From positions 292,909 to 356,908 of the forward strand of contig BJOX01000225.1 of the NCBI GenBank assembly GCA_009731375.1: DNA of 64,000 nucleotides, read 5' to 3'. Below, in pieces: positions 1-12,675 of the stretch (within the stretch, counting starts at the first letter, position 1; each line of letters opens with the position of its first letter). The notes beneath the pieces are model-generated. The model did no database searches and was not told the DNA's origin. It saw nothing but the letters and a program-made list of their open reading frames with translations. This DNA comes from Paulinella micropora. Lineage: Eukaryota; Cercozoa; Imbricatea; Euglyphida. Made by a program: the position numbers and the translations under genes.

Positions 1-54
<54 letters not shown>

Positions 55-84
55 ATGATATTTGTGTGCAAACAGAGCGGCTGT

Positions 85-145
<61 letters not shown>

Positions 146-178
146 CATGATATTTGTGCGCAAACAGAGCGGCTGTAG
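1..178. repeat. GA dinucleotide tracts with a 92 bp tandem unit
   Basis: Two GA tracts (1-52 and about 85-144) are each followed by the same 34 bp sequence starting CCATGATATTTGTG and ending GCGGCTGTAG (53-86 and 145-178). The copies differ at one visible base (T/C) and lie 92 bp apart. This is a local tandem duplication anchored on a GA microsatellite. It marks the left flank of the macrosatellite, because cassettes 2 and 3 are preceded by GAAA arrays instead. Confidence 0.9.
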
Positions 179-209
179 CCCGCTCCGTTGCTTTCGCTAT
201 CTCATCCCC

Positions 210-210
<1 letters not shown>
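179..210. other. Short unique spacer before first GATA tract
   Basis: Non-repetitive 32 bp sequence ending ATCTCATCCCCTA and running directly into GATA repeats. The ATCCCCTA-GATA junction resembles the end of element A near 51020-51029, so this may be a remnant of the same dispersed family. Nothing coding is visible. Confidence 0.6.
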
Positions 211-264
<54 letters not shown>

Positions 265-454
265 GTAGGTAGGTAGGTAGGTAGGTAGTTAGGTAGGTAG
301 GTAGGTAGGCAGGTAGATAGATAGATAGATAGATAGATAGGTAGGTAGATAGTAGATAGTAGATAGGTAGGTAGGTAGGTAGGTAGGTAGGTAGGTAGAT
401 AGGTAGGTAGGTAGGTAGATAGATAGAGATAGATAGATAGATAGATAGATAGAT
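211..454 (+). repeat. GATA/GGTA tract of cassette 1
   Basis: Tetranucleotide array in which runs of GATA alternate with runs of GGTA (for example about 263-310 and 363-416), plus a few single-base interruptions. The same alternating pattern occurs at 9156-9362 and 22565-22771. The minus strand reads YLSIYLSI and YLPTYLPT without stops, which is a property of the repeat and not a gene. Confidence 0.93.
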
Positions 455-505
455 GGACATTATTCTGGAAAAAATTGCCACCGGAGTATGTATTGCATGT
501 AATGA

Positions 506-506
<1 letters not shown>
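455..506. repeat. Spacer S1, copy 1
   Basis: Non-microsatellite 52 bp segment beginning GGACATTATTCTGG and ending TGCATGTAATGAAT. It recurs almost unchanged at 9363-9416 and 22772-22825. It separates two GATA tracts and is the best single-copy-per-unit anchor for aligning the macro-units. Confidence 0.92.

Positions 507-540
<34 letters not shown>
507..540 (+). repeat. GATA tract between S1 and S2, copy 1
   Basis: Short pure GATA run. Copies 2 and 3 carry a GATGAGATA interruption here that copy 1 lacks, which groups copies 2 and 3 together. Confidence 0.85.
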
Positions 541-542
<2 letters not shown>

Positions 543-607
543 AAGCCAAGGGAGGATGCATTATATGTAACGAATGTCTTTTACGTTATAAGGATACACA
601 CATCTAA
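541..607. repeat. Spacer S2, copy 1
   Basis: 67 bp segment from GAAAGCCAAGGGAGG to CACACATCTAAC, repeated at 9457-9524 and 22862-22928. It sits between GATA on its left and CTAT on its right, so the two flanking microsatellites form an inverted repeat around it. Confidence 0.92.

Positions 608-705
<98 letters not shown>
608..705 (-). repeat. CTAT tract, left half, interrupted by element A
   Basis: Pure CTAT array that stops at the edge of element A and resumes at 1128. In cassettes 2 and 3 the CTAT array is continuous at this point, so the interruption is specific to copy 1. Confidence 0.9.
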
Positions 706-1490
<785 letters not shown>

Positions 1491-1499
1491 GAGAAAGAG

Positions 1500-1530
<31 letters not shown>

Positions 1531-1602
1531 ATGAAAAAGAAAGAAAGAAAGAGAAAGAAAGAAAGAGAAAGAAAGAAAGAAAAAGAAAGCAAGCAAGCCA
1601 GC

Positions 1603-1638
<36 letters not shown>

Positions 1639-1658
1639 GAGAAAGAAAGAAAGCAAGC

Positions 1659-1690
<32 letters not shown>

Positions 1691-2465
1691 AGAAAGAAAG
1701 AAAGAAAGAAGAGAAAGAAGAAAAAGATAGAGAAAGAAAGCAAGCAAGCAAGAAAGAAAGAAAGCAAGAAAGAAAGAAAGAGAAAGAGAAAGAGAAAGAA
1801 AGAAAGAAAGAAAGAGAAAGCAAGAAAGAAGGAGAAAACAAGAAAGAAAGAAAGAAAGATAGAGAAAGAGAAAGAAAGCAAGCAAGCAAGAAAAAAAGAA
1901 AGAAAGAAAGAAAGAAAGAAAGCAAGCAAGAAAGCAAGCAAGAAAGAAAGAAAGAAAGGAAGAAGAGAAAAAAAGAGAAAGAAAGCAAGAAAGAAAGAAA
2001 GAAAGAAAGAAAAAGAAAGAGAAAGAAAGTTAGAAAGAAAGAGAAAGCAAGAAAAAAAGAGAAAGAAAGAAAGAAAGAAAGAGAAAGAGAAGGAGAAAGA
2101 GAAAGCAAGCAAGCAAGAAAAAAAGAAAGAGAGAAAGAAAGAAAGAAAGTAAAAAAGTAAGAAAGAAAGAAAGAAAGTAAGTAAGAAAGAAAGAAAGAAA
2201 GAAAGAAAGAGAAAGAGAACGAAAGCAGGCAAGCAAGCAAGAAATAAAGAAAGAAAGAAAGAAAGAAAGAGAAAGAGAAGGAAAGCAAGAAAGGAAGAAA
2301 GAAAGAAAGAAAGGAAGAGAGAAGAAAGAAAGAAAGAGAAAGAGAAAGAAAGAAAGAAAGAGAAAGAGAAAGAAAGAAAGAAAGAAAGAACGAGAAAGCA
2401 AGAAATAAGGAGAAAGCAAGCAAGAAAGAAAGAAAGAAAGAGAAAGAGAAAGAAAGCAAGCAAGC

Positions 2466-2505
<40 letters not shown>

Positions 2506-2848
2506 AAAAAAAAGAGAGAAAGAAAGAAAGAAAGCAAGCAAGAAAGAAAAAAAGAAACAAGGAAAGAAGAGAAAAAAAGAGAAAGAAAGCAAGAAAGCAA
2601 GAAGAAAGAAAGAAAGAAAGAAAGAAAGAGAAAGAGAAAGAAAGAAAGAAAGAAAGAGAAAGCAAGAAAGAAAGAAAGAAAGAAAGAAAGAGAAAGAGAA
2701 AGAGAAAGAAAGCAAGAAAGCAAGAAAGAAAGAAAGAAAGAAAGAAAGAGAAAGAAAGCAAGCAAGAAAGAAAGAAGGAAAGAAAGAAAGAAAGAAAGAA
2801 AGCAAGCAAGAAAGAAAAAAAGAAAGAAAAAAAGAAAGAAAGAAAGAA

Positions 2849-2879
<31 letters not shown>

Positions 2880-4921
2880 AAGAAATAAAGAAAGAAAGAA
2901 ACAAAGAAAAAGAGAAAGAAAGAAAGAAAAAAAGAAAGAAGGAAAGGAAGAAAGAAAGAAAGAGAAAGAGAAAGAAAGCAAGAAAGAAAGAAAGAAAGAA
3001 AGAAAGAAAAAAAAAGAGAGAAAGAAAGAAAGAAAGCAAGCAAGAAAGAAAAAAAGAAAGAAGGAAAGAAGAGAAAAAAAGAGAAAGAAAGCAAGAAAGC
3101 AAGAAGAAAGAAAGAAAGAAAGCAAAAAAGCAAGAAGAAAGAAAGAAACAAAGAAAGAAAGAAAGAGAAAGAGAAAGAGAAAGAAAGAAAGAAAGAAAGA
3201 GAAAGCAAGAAAGAAAGAGAAAGCAAGAAAGAAAGAAAGAAAAAAAGAGAAAGAGAAAGAAAGAAGGAAAGAAAGAAAGAAAGAAAGAAAGAGAAAGAGA
3301 AAGAGAAAGAAAGAAAGAAAGAAAGAGAAAGAGAAAGAAAGCAAGCAAGAAAGAAAGAAGGAAAGAAAGAAAGAAAGAAAGAAAGCAAGAAAGCAAGAAA
3401 GAAAAAAAGAAAGAAAGAGAGAAAGAAAGAAAGAAAGAGAGAAAGAGAAAGAGCAAGAAAGAAAGAAAGAAAGAAACAAATAGAAAGAGAAAGAAAGAAA
3501 GAAAGAAAGAAGGAAAGAAAGAAAGAAAGAAAGAGAAAGAGAAAGAGAAAGAAAGAAAGCAAGAAAGAAAGAAAGAAAGAAACAAAGAGAAAGAGAAAGA
3601 AAGAAAGAAAGAAAGAAAGAAGGAAAGAAAGAAAGAAAGAAAGAAAGAGAAAGAGAAAGAAAGAAAGAAAGAAAGAAAAAAAGGAAGAAATAAAGAAAGA
3701 AAGAGAGAAAGAAAGAAATAAAGCAAGCAAGAAAGCAAGAAAGAAAGAAAGAAAGAAAGAAAAAGAAAGCAAGAAAAAAAAAAGGGAAAAGGAAAGAAGA
3801 GAAAAAAAGAGAAAGAAAGCAAGAAAGCAAGAAGAAAGAAAGAAAGAAAGCAAGAAAGCAAGAAGAAAGAAAGAAAGAAAGAAAGAGAAAGAGAAAGAGA
3901 AAGAGAAAGAGAAAGAAAGAAAGAAAGAAAGAAAGAGAAAGCAAGAAAAGAGAAAGAAAGAAAGAAAGAAAGAAAGAGAAAGAGAAAGAGAAAGAAAGCA
4001 AGAAAGCAAGAAAGAAAGAAAGAGAAAGAAAGCAAGCAAGAAAGAAAGAAGGAAAGAAAGAAAGAAAGAAAGCAAGAAAGCAAGAAAGCAAGAAAGAAAA
4101 AAAGAAAGAGAGAAAGAGATAAAGAAAGAAAGAGAGAAAGAGAGAAAGAAAGAAAGAAAGAAACAAAGAGAAAAGGAAAGAAAGAAAGAAGGAAAGAAAG
4201 AAAGAAGGAAAGAAAGAAAGAAAGAAAGAGAAAGAGAAAGAGAAAGAAAGAAAGCAAGAATGAAAGAAAGAAAGAAAGAAACAAAGAGAAAGAGAAAGAA
4301 AGAAAGAAAGAAAGAAAGAAGGAAAGAAAGAAAGACAGAAAGAAAGAGAAAGAAAGAAAGCAAGAAAGAAAAAAAGAAAGAAAGAAAGAAAGAAAGAGAG
4401 CAAGAAAGAAAGAAAGCAAGCAAGAAAGCAAGAAAGAAAGAAAGAAAGAAAGAAGAGAAAAAAAGAGAAAGAAAGCAAGAAAGAAAGCAAGAAAGAAAGC
4501 AAGAAAGAAAGAAAGAAAAAGAAAGAGAAAGAGAAAGAGAAAGCAAGAAAGAAAGAAAAAGCAAGAAAGAAAGAAAGAAAGAAAGAGAAAGAGAAGGAGA
4601 AAGAGAAAGCAAGCAAACAAGCAAAAAAGAAAGAAAGAAAGAAAGTAAGTAAGAAAGAAAGAAAGTAAGTAAGAAAGAAAGAAAGAAAGAAAGCAACAAA
4701 GAAAGAAAGAGAAAGAGAACGAAAGCAAGAAAGCAAGCAAGCAAGAAAGAAAGAAAGAAAGAAAGAAATTAAGAAAGAGAAAGAGAAGGAAAGCAAGAAA
4801 GGAAGAAAGAAAGAAAGAAAGAAAAAAAGAAAGGAAGAGAGAAAGAAAGAAAGAAAGAAAGAAAGAAAAAAAGAAAGAAAGAAAGAAAGAAAGAAAGAGA
4901 AAGAGAAAAAGAAAGAAAGAG

Positions 4922-4956
<35 letters not shown>

Positions 4957-5090
4957 AAAAAAGAAAGAAAGAAAGAGAAAGAGAAAAAGAAAGAAAGAAA
5001 GAAAGAAAGAACGAGAAAGCAAGAAAGAAGGAGAAAGCAAGAAAGAAAGAAAGAAAGAAAGAGAAAGAGAAAGAAAGCAAGCAAGCAAGC

Positions 5091-5122
<32 letters not shown>

Positions 5123-5759
5123 AAAAAGAAAGAAAGCAAGCAAGAAAGAAAAAAAGAAAGAAGGAAAGAAGAGAAAAAAAGAGAAAGAAAGCAAGAAAGC
5201 AAGAAGAAAGAAAGAAAGAAAGCAAGAAAGCAATAAGAAAGAAAGAAAGAAAGAAAGAGAAACAGAAAGAGAAAGAGAAAGAAAGAAAGAAAGAAAGAGA
5301 AAGCAAGAAAGAAAGAGAAAGCAAGAAAGAAAGAAAGAAAGAAAGAAAGAGAAAGAGAAAGAGAAAGAAAGCAAGAGAGCAAGAAAGAAAGAAAGAAAGA
5401 AAGAAAGAGAAAGAGAAAGAAAGCAAGCAAGAAAGAAAGAAGGAAAGAAAGAAAAAAAGAAAGAAAGCAAGAAAGCAAGAAAGAAAAAAAGAAAGAAAGA
5501 GAGAAAGAAAGAAAGAAAGAGAGAAAGAAAGAGAGAAAGAAAGAGAGAAAGAAAGAAACAAAGAGAAAGAGAAAGAAAGAAAGAAAGAAAGAAGGAAAGA
5601 AAGAAAGAAAGAAAGAAAGAGAAAGAGAAAGAGAAAGAAAGAAAGAAAGAAAGAAAGAGAAAGAGAAAGAAAGCAAGCAAGAAAGAAAGAAGGAAAGAAA
5701 GAAAGAAAGCAAGAAAGCAAGAAAGAAAAAAAGAAAGAAAGAGAGAAAGAAAGAAAGAA

Positions 5760-5790
<31 letters not shown>

Positions 5791-5879
5791 AAGAAAGAAA
5801 GAAAGAGAAAGAAAGAAAGAAAGAAGGACAGAAAGAAAGAAAGAAAGAAAGAGAAAGAGAAAGAAAGAAAGAAAGGAAA

Positions 5880-5910
<31 letters not shown>

Positions 5911-6179
5911 AAAAGAGAAAGAGAAAGAAAGAAAGAGAGAGAAAGAGAAAGAAAAAGAGAGAAAGAGAAAGAAAGAAAGAGAAAGAAAGAAAGAAAGAAA
6001 GAGAAAGCAAGAAAGAAAGAGAAAGAAAGAAAGAGAAAGCAAGCAAGAAAGAAAGAAAGAAATAAAGAAAGAAATAAAGAAAGAAAGAAAGAAAGAAAGA
6101 AGAGAAAAAAAGAGAAAGAAAGCAAGAAAGCAAGAAGAAAGCAAGAAAGAAAGAAAGAAAGAAAAAAAGAAAGAGAGAA

Positions 6180-6210
<31 letters not shown>

Positions 6211-6280
6211 AAGAAAGAAAAAAAGAAAGAGAAAGAGAAAGAAAGAAAGAAAGAAAGAAAGAGAAAGAGAGAGAGAGAGG

Positions 6281-6329
<49 letters not shown>

Positions 6330-6455
6330 AGAGAAAGAAAGAAAGAAGGAAGGAAAGAAAGAAAGAAAGAAAGAAAGAAAGCAAGCAAGAAAGAAAGAAA
6401 GCAAAAAAGAAAGAAAGAGAGAAAGAAAGAAAGAAAGAGAGAGAGAAAGAGAAAG

Positions 6456-6488
<33 letters not shown>

Positions 6489-7134
6489 GAGAAAGAGAAA
6501 GAAAGAAAGAGAAAGAAAGAAAGAGAAAGAAAGGAAGAAGGAAAGAAAGAAAGAAAGAGAAAGAGAAAGAGAAAGAGAAAGGAAGAAAGAAAGAAAGAAA
6601 GAAAGAGAGAAAGAAAGAAAGAAAGAAAGAGAGAAAGAAAGAAAGAGAGAGAGAGAAAGAGAAAGAGAAAGAAAGAAAGAAAGAAAGAAAGAGAAAGAAA
6701 GAAAGAAGGAGAAAGCAGGAAAGAAAGAAAGAAAGAAAAAAAGAAAGAAAAAAAGAAAGAAAGAAAGAAAGAAAGAAAGCAAGCAAGCAAGAAAGAAAGA
6801 AAGAAAGAAAGAAAGAAGAGAAAAAAAGAGAAAGAAAGCAAGAAAGCAAGAAGAAAGAAAGAAAGAAAGAAAGAAAAAAAGAAAGAGAGAAAGAAAGAAA
6901 GAAAGAGAAAAAGAAAGAAAGAAAGAAAGAAAGAGAAAGAGAAAGAAAGAAAGAAAGAAAGAGAAAACAAGAAAGAAGGAGAAAGCAAGAAAGAAAGAAA
7001 GAAAGAGAGAGAGAAAGAAAGCAAGCAAGAAAGAAAGAAAGAAATAAAAAAAGAAAGAAAGAAAAAAGAAAGAGAGAAAGAAAGAAAGCAAGCAAGCAAG
7101 CAAGCAAGAAAGAAAGAGAAAGAGAAAGAGAAAG

Positions 7135-7193
<59 letters not shown>

Positions 7194-7749
7194 AAGAAAG
7201 AAAGAAAGAAAGCAAGAAAGCAAGAAAGAAAAAAAGAAAGAAAGAGAGAAAGAAAGAAAGAAAGAGAGAGAGAAAGAGAAAGAAAGAAAGAAAGAGAAAG
7301 AAAAAGAAAGAAAGAAAGAAAGAAAGAAAAAGAAAGAGAAAGAAAGAAAGGAAAGAAGAAAGAAAGAAAGAAAGAAAGAGAGAAAGAAAGAAAAAAAGAG
7401 TAAGAGAAAGAAAGAAAGAAAGAAAGAGAGAAAGAGAGAAAGAAAAAGAGAAAGAGAAAGAGAAAGAAAGAAAGAAAGAGAAAGAAAGAAAGAAGGAGAA
7501 AGAAAGAAAGAGAAAGCAAGAAAGAAAGAGAAAGAAAGAGATAGCAAGAAAGAAAGAAAGAAAGAAAGAAAGCAAGAAAGAAACAAAGAAAGAAAGAAAG
7601 AAAAAAAAGAAAAAAAGAGAAAGAAAGCAAGAAAGCGAGAAGAAAGAAAGAAAGAAAGAAAGAAGAAAGAAAGAGAGGAAGAAAGAAAGAAAGAGAAAGA
7701 GAAAGAAAGAAAGAAAGAAAGAAAGAAAAAAGGAAAGAGAAAGAGAAAG

Positions 7750-7780
<31 letters not shown>

Positions 7781-8200
7781 AAGAAAGAAAGAAAGAAAGA
7801 AGGAAAGAAAGAAAGAAAGAAAGCAAGAAAGAAAAAAAGAAAGAAAGAGAGAAAGAAAGAAAGAAAGAGAGAGAGAGAAAGGGAAAGAGAAAGAAAGCAA
7901 GAAAGAAAGAAAGAAAGAAATAAAGCAAGCAAGAAAGAAAGAAAGAAAGAAAGAAAGAGAAAGAAAGCAAGAAACGAAGAAAGAAAGAAAGAAAGGGAGA
8001 AAGAAAGAAAAAAAGAGAAAGAGAAAGAAAGAAAGAAAGAAAGAAAGACAGAGAAAGAGAAAGAGAAAGAAAGAAAGAAAGAGAAAGAAAGAGAAAGAAG
8101 GAGAAAGCAAGAAAGAAAGAAAGAAAGAAAGAGAAAGAGAAAGAAAGCAAGAAAGAAAAAAAGAAAGAAAGAAAGAAAGAAAGAGTGAAAGAAAGAGTGA

Positions 8201-8232
<32 letters not shown>

Positions 8233-8678
8233 AGAGAAAAAAAGAGAAAGGAAGCAAAAAGGCAAGAAGAAAGTAAGAAAGAAAGAAAGAAAGAAAGAAA
8301 AAAAGAGAGAAAGAAAGAAAGAAAGAGAACGAGAAAGAAAGAAAGAAAGAAAGAAAGAGAAAGAGAAAAAGAAAGAAAGAAAGAGAAAGCAAGAAAGAAG
8401 GAGGAAGCAAGAAAGAAAGAAAGAGAAAGAGAAAGAAAGCAAGCAAGAAAGAAAGAAAGAAAGAAAGAAAAAAGAAAGAGAGAAAGAAAGAAAGAAAGCA
8501 AGCAAGCAAGAAAGAAAGAAAGAAAGAAAGAAAGAAGGAAAGAAGAGAAAAAATGAGAAAGAAAGCAAGAAAGCAAGAAAAAAAGAAAGAAAGAAAGAAA
8601 GAAAGAAGGAGAAAGACAAAGAAAGAAAGAAGGAAAGAAAGAAAGAAAGAAGGAAAGAAAGAAAGAAAGCAAGAAAGC

Positions 8679-8710
<32 letters not shown>

Positions 8711-8871
8711 GAAAGAGAAAGAGAAAGAAAGAAAGAAAGAAAGAGAAAGAAAGAAAGAAGGAGAAAGCAAGAAAAAAAGAAAGAAAGAAAGGAAAGAGAA
8801 AGAAAGCAAGAAAGAAAAAAAGAAAGAAAGAAAGAAAGAAAGAGAGAAAGAAAGAAAGAAAGCAAGCAAGC

Positions 8872-8903
<32 letters not shown>

Positions 8904-9121
8904 AGAGAAAAAAAGAGAAAGAAAGCAAGAAAGCAAGAAGAAAGAAAGAAAGAAAGAAAGAAATAAAAAGAGAAAGAGAAAGAGAAAGAAAGAAAGAAAG
9001 AGAAAGAAAGAAAGAAGAAGAAAGAAAGAAAGAAGAAGAAAGAAAGAAAGAGAAAGAGAAAGAAAGCAAGAAAGAAAGAAAGAAAGCAAGAAAGAAAGAA
9101 GAAAAAAGAAAGAAATCAAGC

Positions 9122-9155
<34 letters not shown>
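1491..9155 (+). repeat. GAAA array 1 (7.7 kb purine tract)
   Basis: Almost entirely purine on the plus strand: GAAA with variants GAGA, GCAA, GGAA and A-runs, and only rare T (TAAG, GATAG, GTAAG). A marker block AAGAGAAAAAAAGAG followed by AAAGCAAGAAAGCAAG recurs irregularly (near 2569, 3068, 3796, 5168, 6100, 6814, 8230 and 8903), showing that the array has internal higher-order structure. A minus-strand frame of 2595 codons spans it only because TTTC repeats lack stops. The right end (about 8870-9155) matches the right end of array 2. Confidence 0.95.
6255..6330 (+). repeat. GA-dinucleotide patch inside array 1
   Basis: Within the GAAA array the sequence changes to nearly pure GAGA before returning to GAAA; a second patch lies near 7156-7195. 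Such patches are natural slippage products and may mark sub-array boundaries. Confidence 0.75.
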
Positions 9156-9172
<17 letters not shown>

Positions 9173-9221
9173 GTAGGTAGGTAGGTAGGTAGTTAGTTAG
9201 GTAGGTAGGTAGGTAGGTAGG

Positions 9222-9252
<31 letters not shown>

Positions 9253-9324
9253 GTAGATAGATAGTAGATAGGTAGGTAGGTAGGTAGGTAGGTAGGTAGA
9301 TAGGTAGGTTGGTAGGTAGGTAGG

Positions 9325-9362
<38 letters not shown>
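9156..9362 (+). repeat. GATA/GGTA tract of cassette 2
   Basis: Second copy of the alternating GATA/GGTA tract, entered directly from the GAAA array through GAAAGATAGATA. The same junction occurs at 22565. Confidence 0.92.
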
Positions 9363-9364
<2 letters not shown>

Positions 9365-9416
9365 CATTATTCTGGAAAAAATTGCCACCGGAGTATGTAT
9401 TGCATGTAATGAATAT
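9363..9416. repeat. Spacer S1, copy 2
   Basis: Near-identical to 455-506, ending ATGAATATATAG rather than ATGAATAGATAG. That variant is shared with copy 3. Confidence 0.92.
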
Positions 9417-9456
9417 ATAGATAGATAGATGAGATAGATAGATAGATAGATAGATA

Positions 9457-9523
9457 GAAAGCCAAGGGAGGATGCATTATATGTAACGAATGTCTTTTAC
9501 GTTATAAGGATACACACATCTAA

Positions 9524-9524
<1 letters not shown>
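9457..9524. repeat. Spacer S2, copy 2
   Basis: Matches 541-607. It is preceded by a GATA run with a GATGAGATA interruption and followed by an uninterrupted CTAT run at 9525-9589, with no element A present. Confidence 0.92.

Positions 9525-9589
<65 letters not shown>
9525..9589 (-). repeat. Uninterrupted CTAT tract of cassette 2
   Basis: Continuous CTAT array joining S2 to S3. It is the empty-site counterpart of the element A insertion in cassette 1. Confidence 0.9.
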
Positions 9590-9593
<4 letters not shown>

Positions 9594-9855
9594 ATCTATA
9601 TATCTACCTACCTATCTATGTATCTGTCTGTCTAACAGCCGCTGCGTAGTATGCTGTTACGCATGTATGTATATGCATCTACTATGTTATGGGGCTAGCT
9701 ACCCTGCAAATATGAGCTCCCAACTCCTCCTGGTTCCGACAAACCATGATTTATAGGGACAGGGGTGCCGAAATGGTGGGGGTGGGGTACACAATTTTCA
9801 ATTTCCCCTTCCCCCAAACCCCCCATCCCTTTGACCAACACCTTTCAGGGATGTA
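9590..9855. repeat. Spacer S3, copy 2
   Basis: Matches 1227-1490 with few differences (for example TTTTCAATTTCCCCTTCC versus TTTTCATTTCCCCTCC). The same variant is present in copy 3. Confidence 0.9.
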
Positions 9856-10445
9856 GAGAAAGAGAGAAAGAAAGAAAGAAAGAAAGAATGAATGAGAAAG
9901 AAAGATAGAAAGAGAAAGAAAGAAAGAGAAAGAAAGAAAGAAAGAAAGAAAAAGAAAGCAAGCAAGCCAGCAAGAAAGAAAGAAAGAAAGAAAGAAAGAG
10001 AGAAAGAAAGAAAGAAAGAAAGAAGAGAAAGATAGAGAAAGAAAGCAAGCAAACAAGAAAGAAAGAAAGAAAGAAAGAAAGAGAAAGAGAAAGAGAAAGA
10101 AAAAGAAAGAAAGAAAGAAAGAGAAAGCAAGAAAGAAGGAGAAAACAAGAAAGAAAGAAAGAAAGAAAGAGAAAGAGAAAGAAAGCAAGCAAGCAAGAAA
10201 AAAAGAAAGAAAGAAAGAAAGAAAGCAAGCAAGAAAGCAAGAACGAAAGAAAGAAGAAAGAAAGAAAGAAAGAAAGAAAGAGAAAGAAAGCAAGAAAGAA
10301 AGCAAGCAAGAAAGAAAGAAAGAAAGAAAGAAAGAAAAATAAAGAGAAAGAGAAACAGAAAGAGAAAGAAAGAAAGAAAGAAAGAAAGAAAAAAAGAAAG
10401 AAAAAGAAAGAGAAGGAGAAAGAGAAAGCAAGCAAGCAAGAAAGC

Positions 10446-10489
<44 letters not shown>

Positions 10490-10517
10490 AAGTAAGTAAG
10501 AAAGAAAGAAAGTAAGT

Positions 10518-10551
<34 letters not shown>

Positions 10552-11136
10552 GAGAAAGAGAAAGAAAGCAGGCAAGCAAGCAAGCAAGCAAGCAAGAAAG
10601 AAAGAAAGAAAGAAAGAGAAAGAGAAGGAAAGCAAGAAAGGAAGAAAGAAATAAAGAAAGAAAGAAAGAAAGGAAGAGAGAAAAAAAGAAAGAAAAAGAG
10701 AAAGAAAGAAAGAAAGAAAGAGAAAGAGAAAGAAAGCAAGCAAGCAAGAAAGAAAGAAAGAAAGAAAGAAAGAAAAAAGAAAGAGAGAAAGAACGAAAGA
10801 AAGCAAGCAAGAAAGAAAAAAAGAAAGAAGGAAAGAAGAGAAAAAAAGAGAAAGAAAGCAAGAAAGCAAGAAGAAAGAAAGAAAGAAAGCAAGAAAGCAA
10901 GAAGAAAGAAAGAAAGAAAGAAAGAGAAAGAAAGAAAGAAAGAAAGAGAAAGCAAGAAAGAAAGAAAGAAAGAAAGAGAAAGAGAAAGAGAAAGAAAGCA
11001 AGAAAGCAAGAAAGAAAGAAAGAAAGAAAGAAAGAGAAAGAGAAAGAAAGCAAGCAAGAAAGAAAGAAGGAAAGAAAGAAAGAAAAAAAGAAAGCAAGAA
11101 AGAAAAAAAGAAAGAAAGAGAGAAAGAAAAAAAGAA

Positions 11137-11167
<31 letters not shown>

Positions 11168-11545
11168 AAGAAATAAAGAAATAAAGAAACAAAGAACAAG
11201 AGAAAGAAAGAAAGAAAGAAAGAAAGAAGGAAAGAAAGAAAGAAAGAAAGAGAAAGAGAAAGAAAGCAAGCAAGCAAGAAAGAAAGAAAGAAAGAAAGCA
11301 AGCAAGCAAGCAAGAAAGAAAGAAAGAAAGAAAGAGAAAGAGAAAGAAAGCAAGAAAGGAAGAAAGAAAGAAAGAAAGAAAGGGAGAAAGAAAGAAAAAA
11401 AGAGAAAGAGAAAGAAATAAAGAAAGAAAGAGAGAGAAAGAGAAAGAGAAAGAGAAAGAAAGAAAGAAAGAAAGAAAGAGAAAGAAAGAAAGAAAGAGAA
11501 AGCAAGAAAGAAAGAAAGAAAGAAAGAGAAAGAAAGCAAGAAAGC

Positions 11546-11577
<32 letters not shown>

Positions 11578-11662
11578 GTAAAAGAAAGAAAGAAAGCAAG
11601 AAAGCAAGAGAGAAAGAAAGAAAGAAAGAAGAGAAAAAAAGAGAAAGAAAGCAAGAAGGCAA

Positions 11663-11693
<31 letters not shown>

Positions 11694-12089
11694 AAAAAAA
11701 AGAGAGAAAGAAAGAAAGAAAGAGAAAGAGAAAGAAAGAAAGAAAGAAAGAAAGAGAAAGCAAGAAAGAAGGAGGAAGCAAGAAAGAAAGAAAGAGAAAG
11801 AGAAAGAGAGCAAGCAAGAAAGAAAGAAAGAAAGAAAAAAGGAGAAAGAAAGAAAGAAAGCAAGCAAGCAAGCAAGAAAGAAAGAAAGAAAGAAAGAAGG
11901 AAAGAAGAGAAAAAATGAGAAAGAAAGCAAGAAAGCAAGAAAAAAAGAAAGAAAGAAAGAAAGAAAGAGAAAGAAAGAAAGAAAGAGAAAGACAAAGAAA
12001 GAAAGAAGGAAAGAAAGAAAGAAAGAAAGAGAAAGAGAAAGAAAGCAAGAAAGCAAGAAAGCAAGAAAGAAAGAAAGAAAGAAAGAAAG

Positions 12090-12644
12090 GAAAAGCAAGA
12101 GAAAGAGAAAGAAAGAGAAAGAAAGAAAGAAAGAGAAAGAGAAAGAGAAAAAAAGAAAGAAAGAAAGAAAGAGAAAGAAAGAAAGAAAGAGAAAGAGAAA
12201 GAGAAAGAAAGAAAGAAAGAAAGAGAAAGAAAGAAAGAAGGAGAAAGCAAGAAAAAAAGAAAGAAAGAAAGAAAGAAAAAAAAAAGAAAGAAAGAAAGAA
12301 AGAAAGAGAGAAAGAAAGAAAGAAAGCAAGCAAGAAAGAAAGAAAGAAAGAAAGAAAGAAGAGAAAAGAAGAGAAAGAAAGCAAGAAAGCAAGAAGAAAG
12401 AAAGAAAGAAAGAAATAAATAAAAAGAGAAAGAGAAAGAGAAAGAGAAAAAGAAAGAAAGAAAGAAAGAGAAAGAAAGAAAGAAGAAGAAAGAAGAAGAA
12501 AGAAAGAAAGAAAGAAAGAGAAAGAGAAAGAAAGCAAGAAAGAAAGAAAGAAAGAAAGAAAGAGAGAAAGAAAGAGAGAAAGCAAGAAAGAAAGAAAGAA
12601 AGAAAGAAAGAAGAGAAAAAATGAGAAAGAAAGCAAGAAAGCAA

Positions 12645-12675
<31 letters not shown>

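Noticed and set aside
209-481. YLSIYLSI and YLPTYLPT frames over GATA/GGTA tracts, also at 9197, 22598, 49638, 51418, 53343, 57380 and 59170
   Set aside because: Direct translation of GATA/CTAT arrays; present wherever such arrays occur and absent from the adjoining unique DNA.
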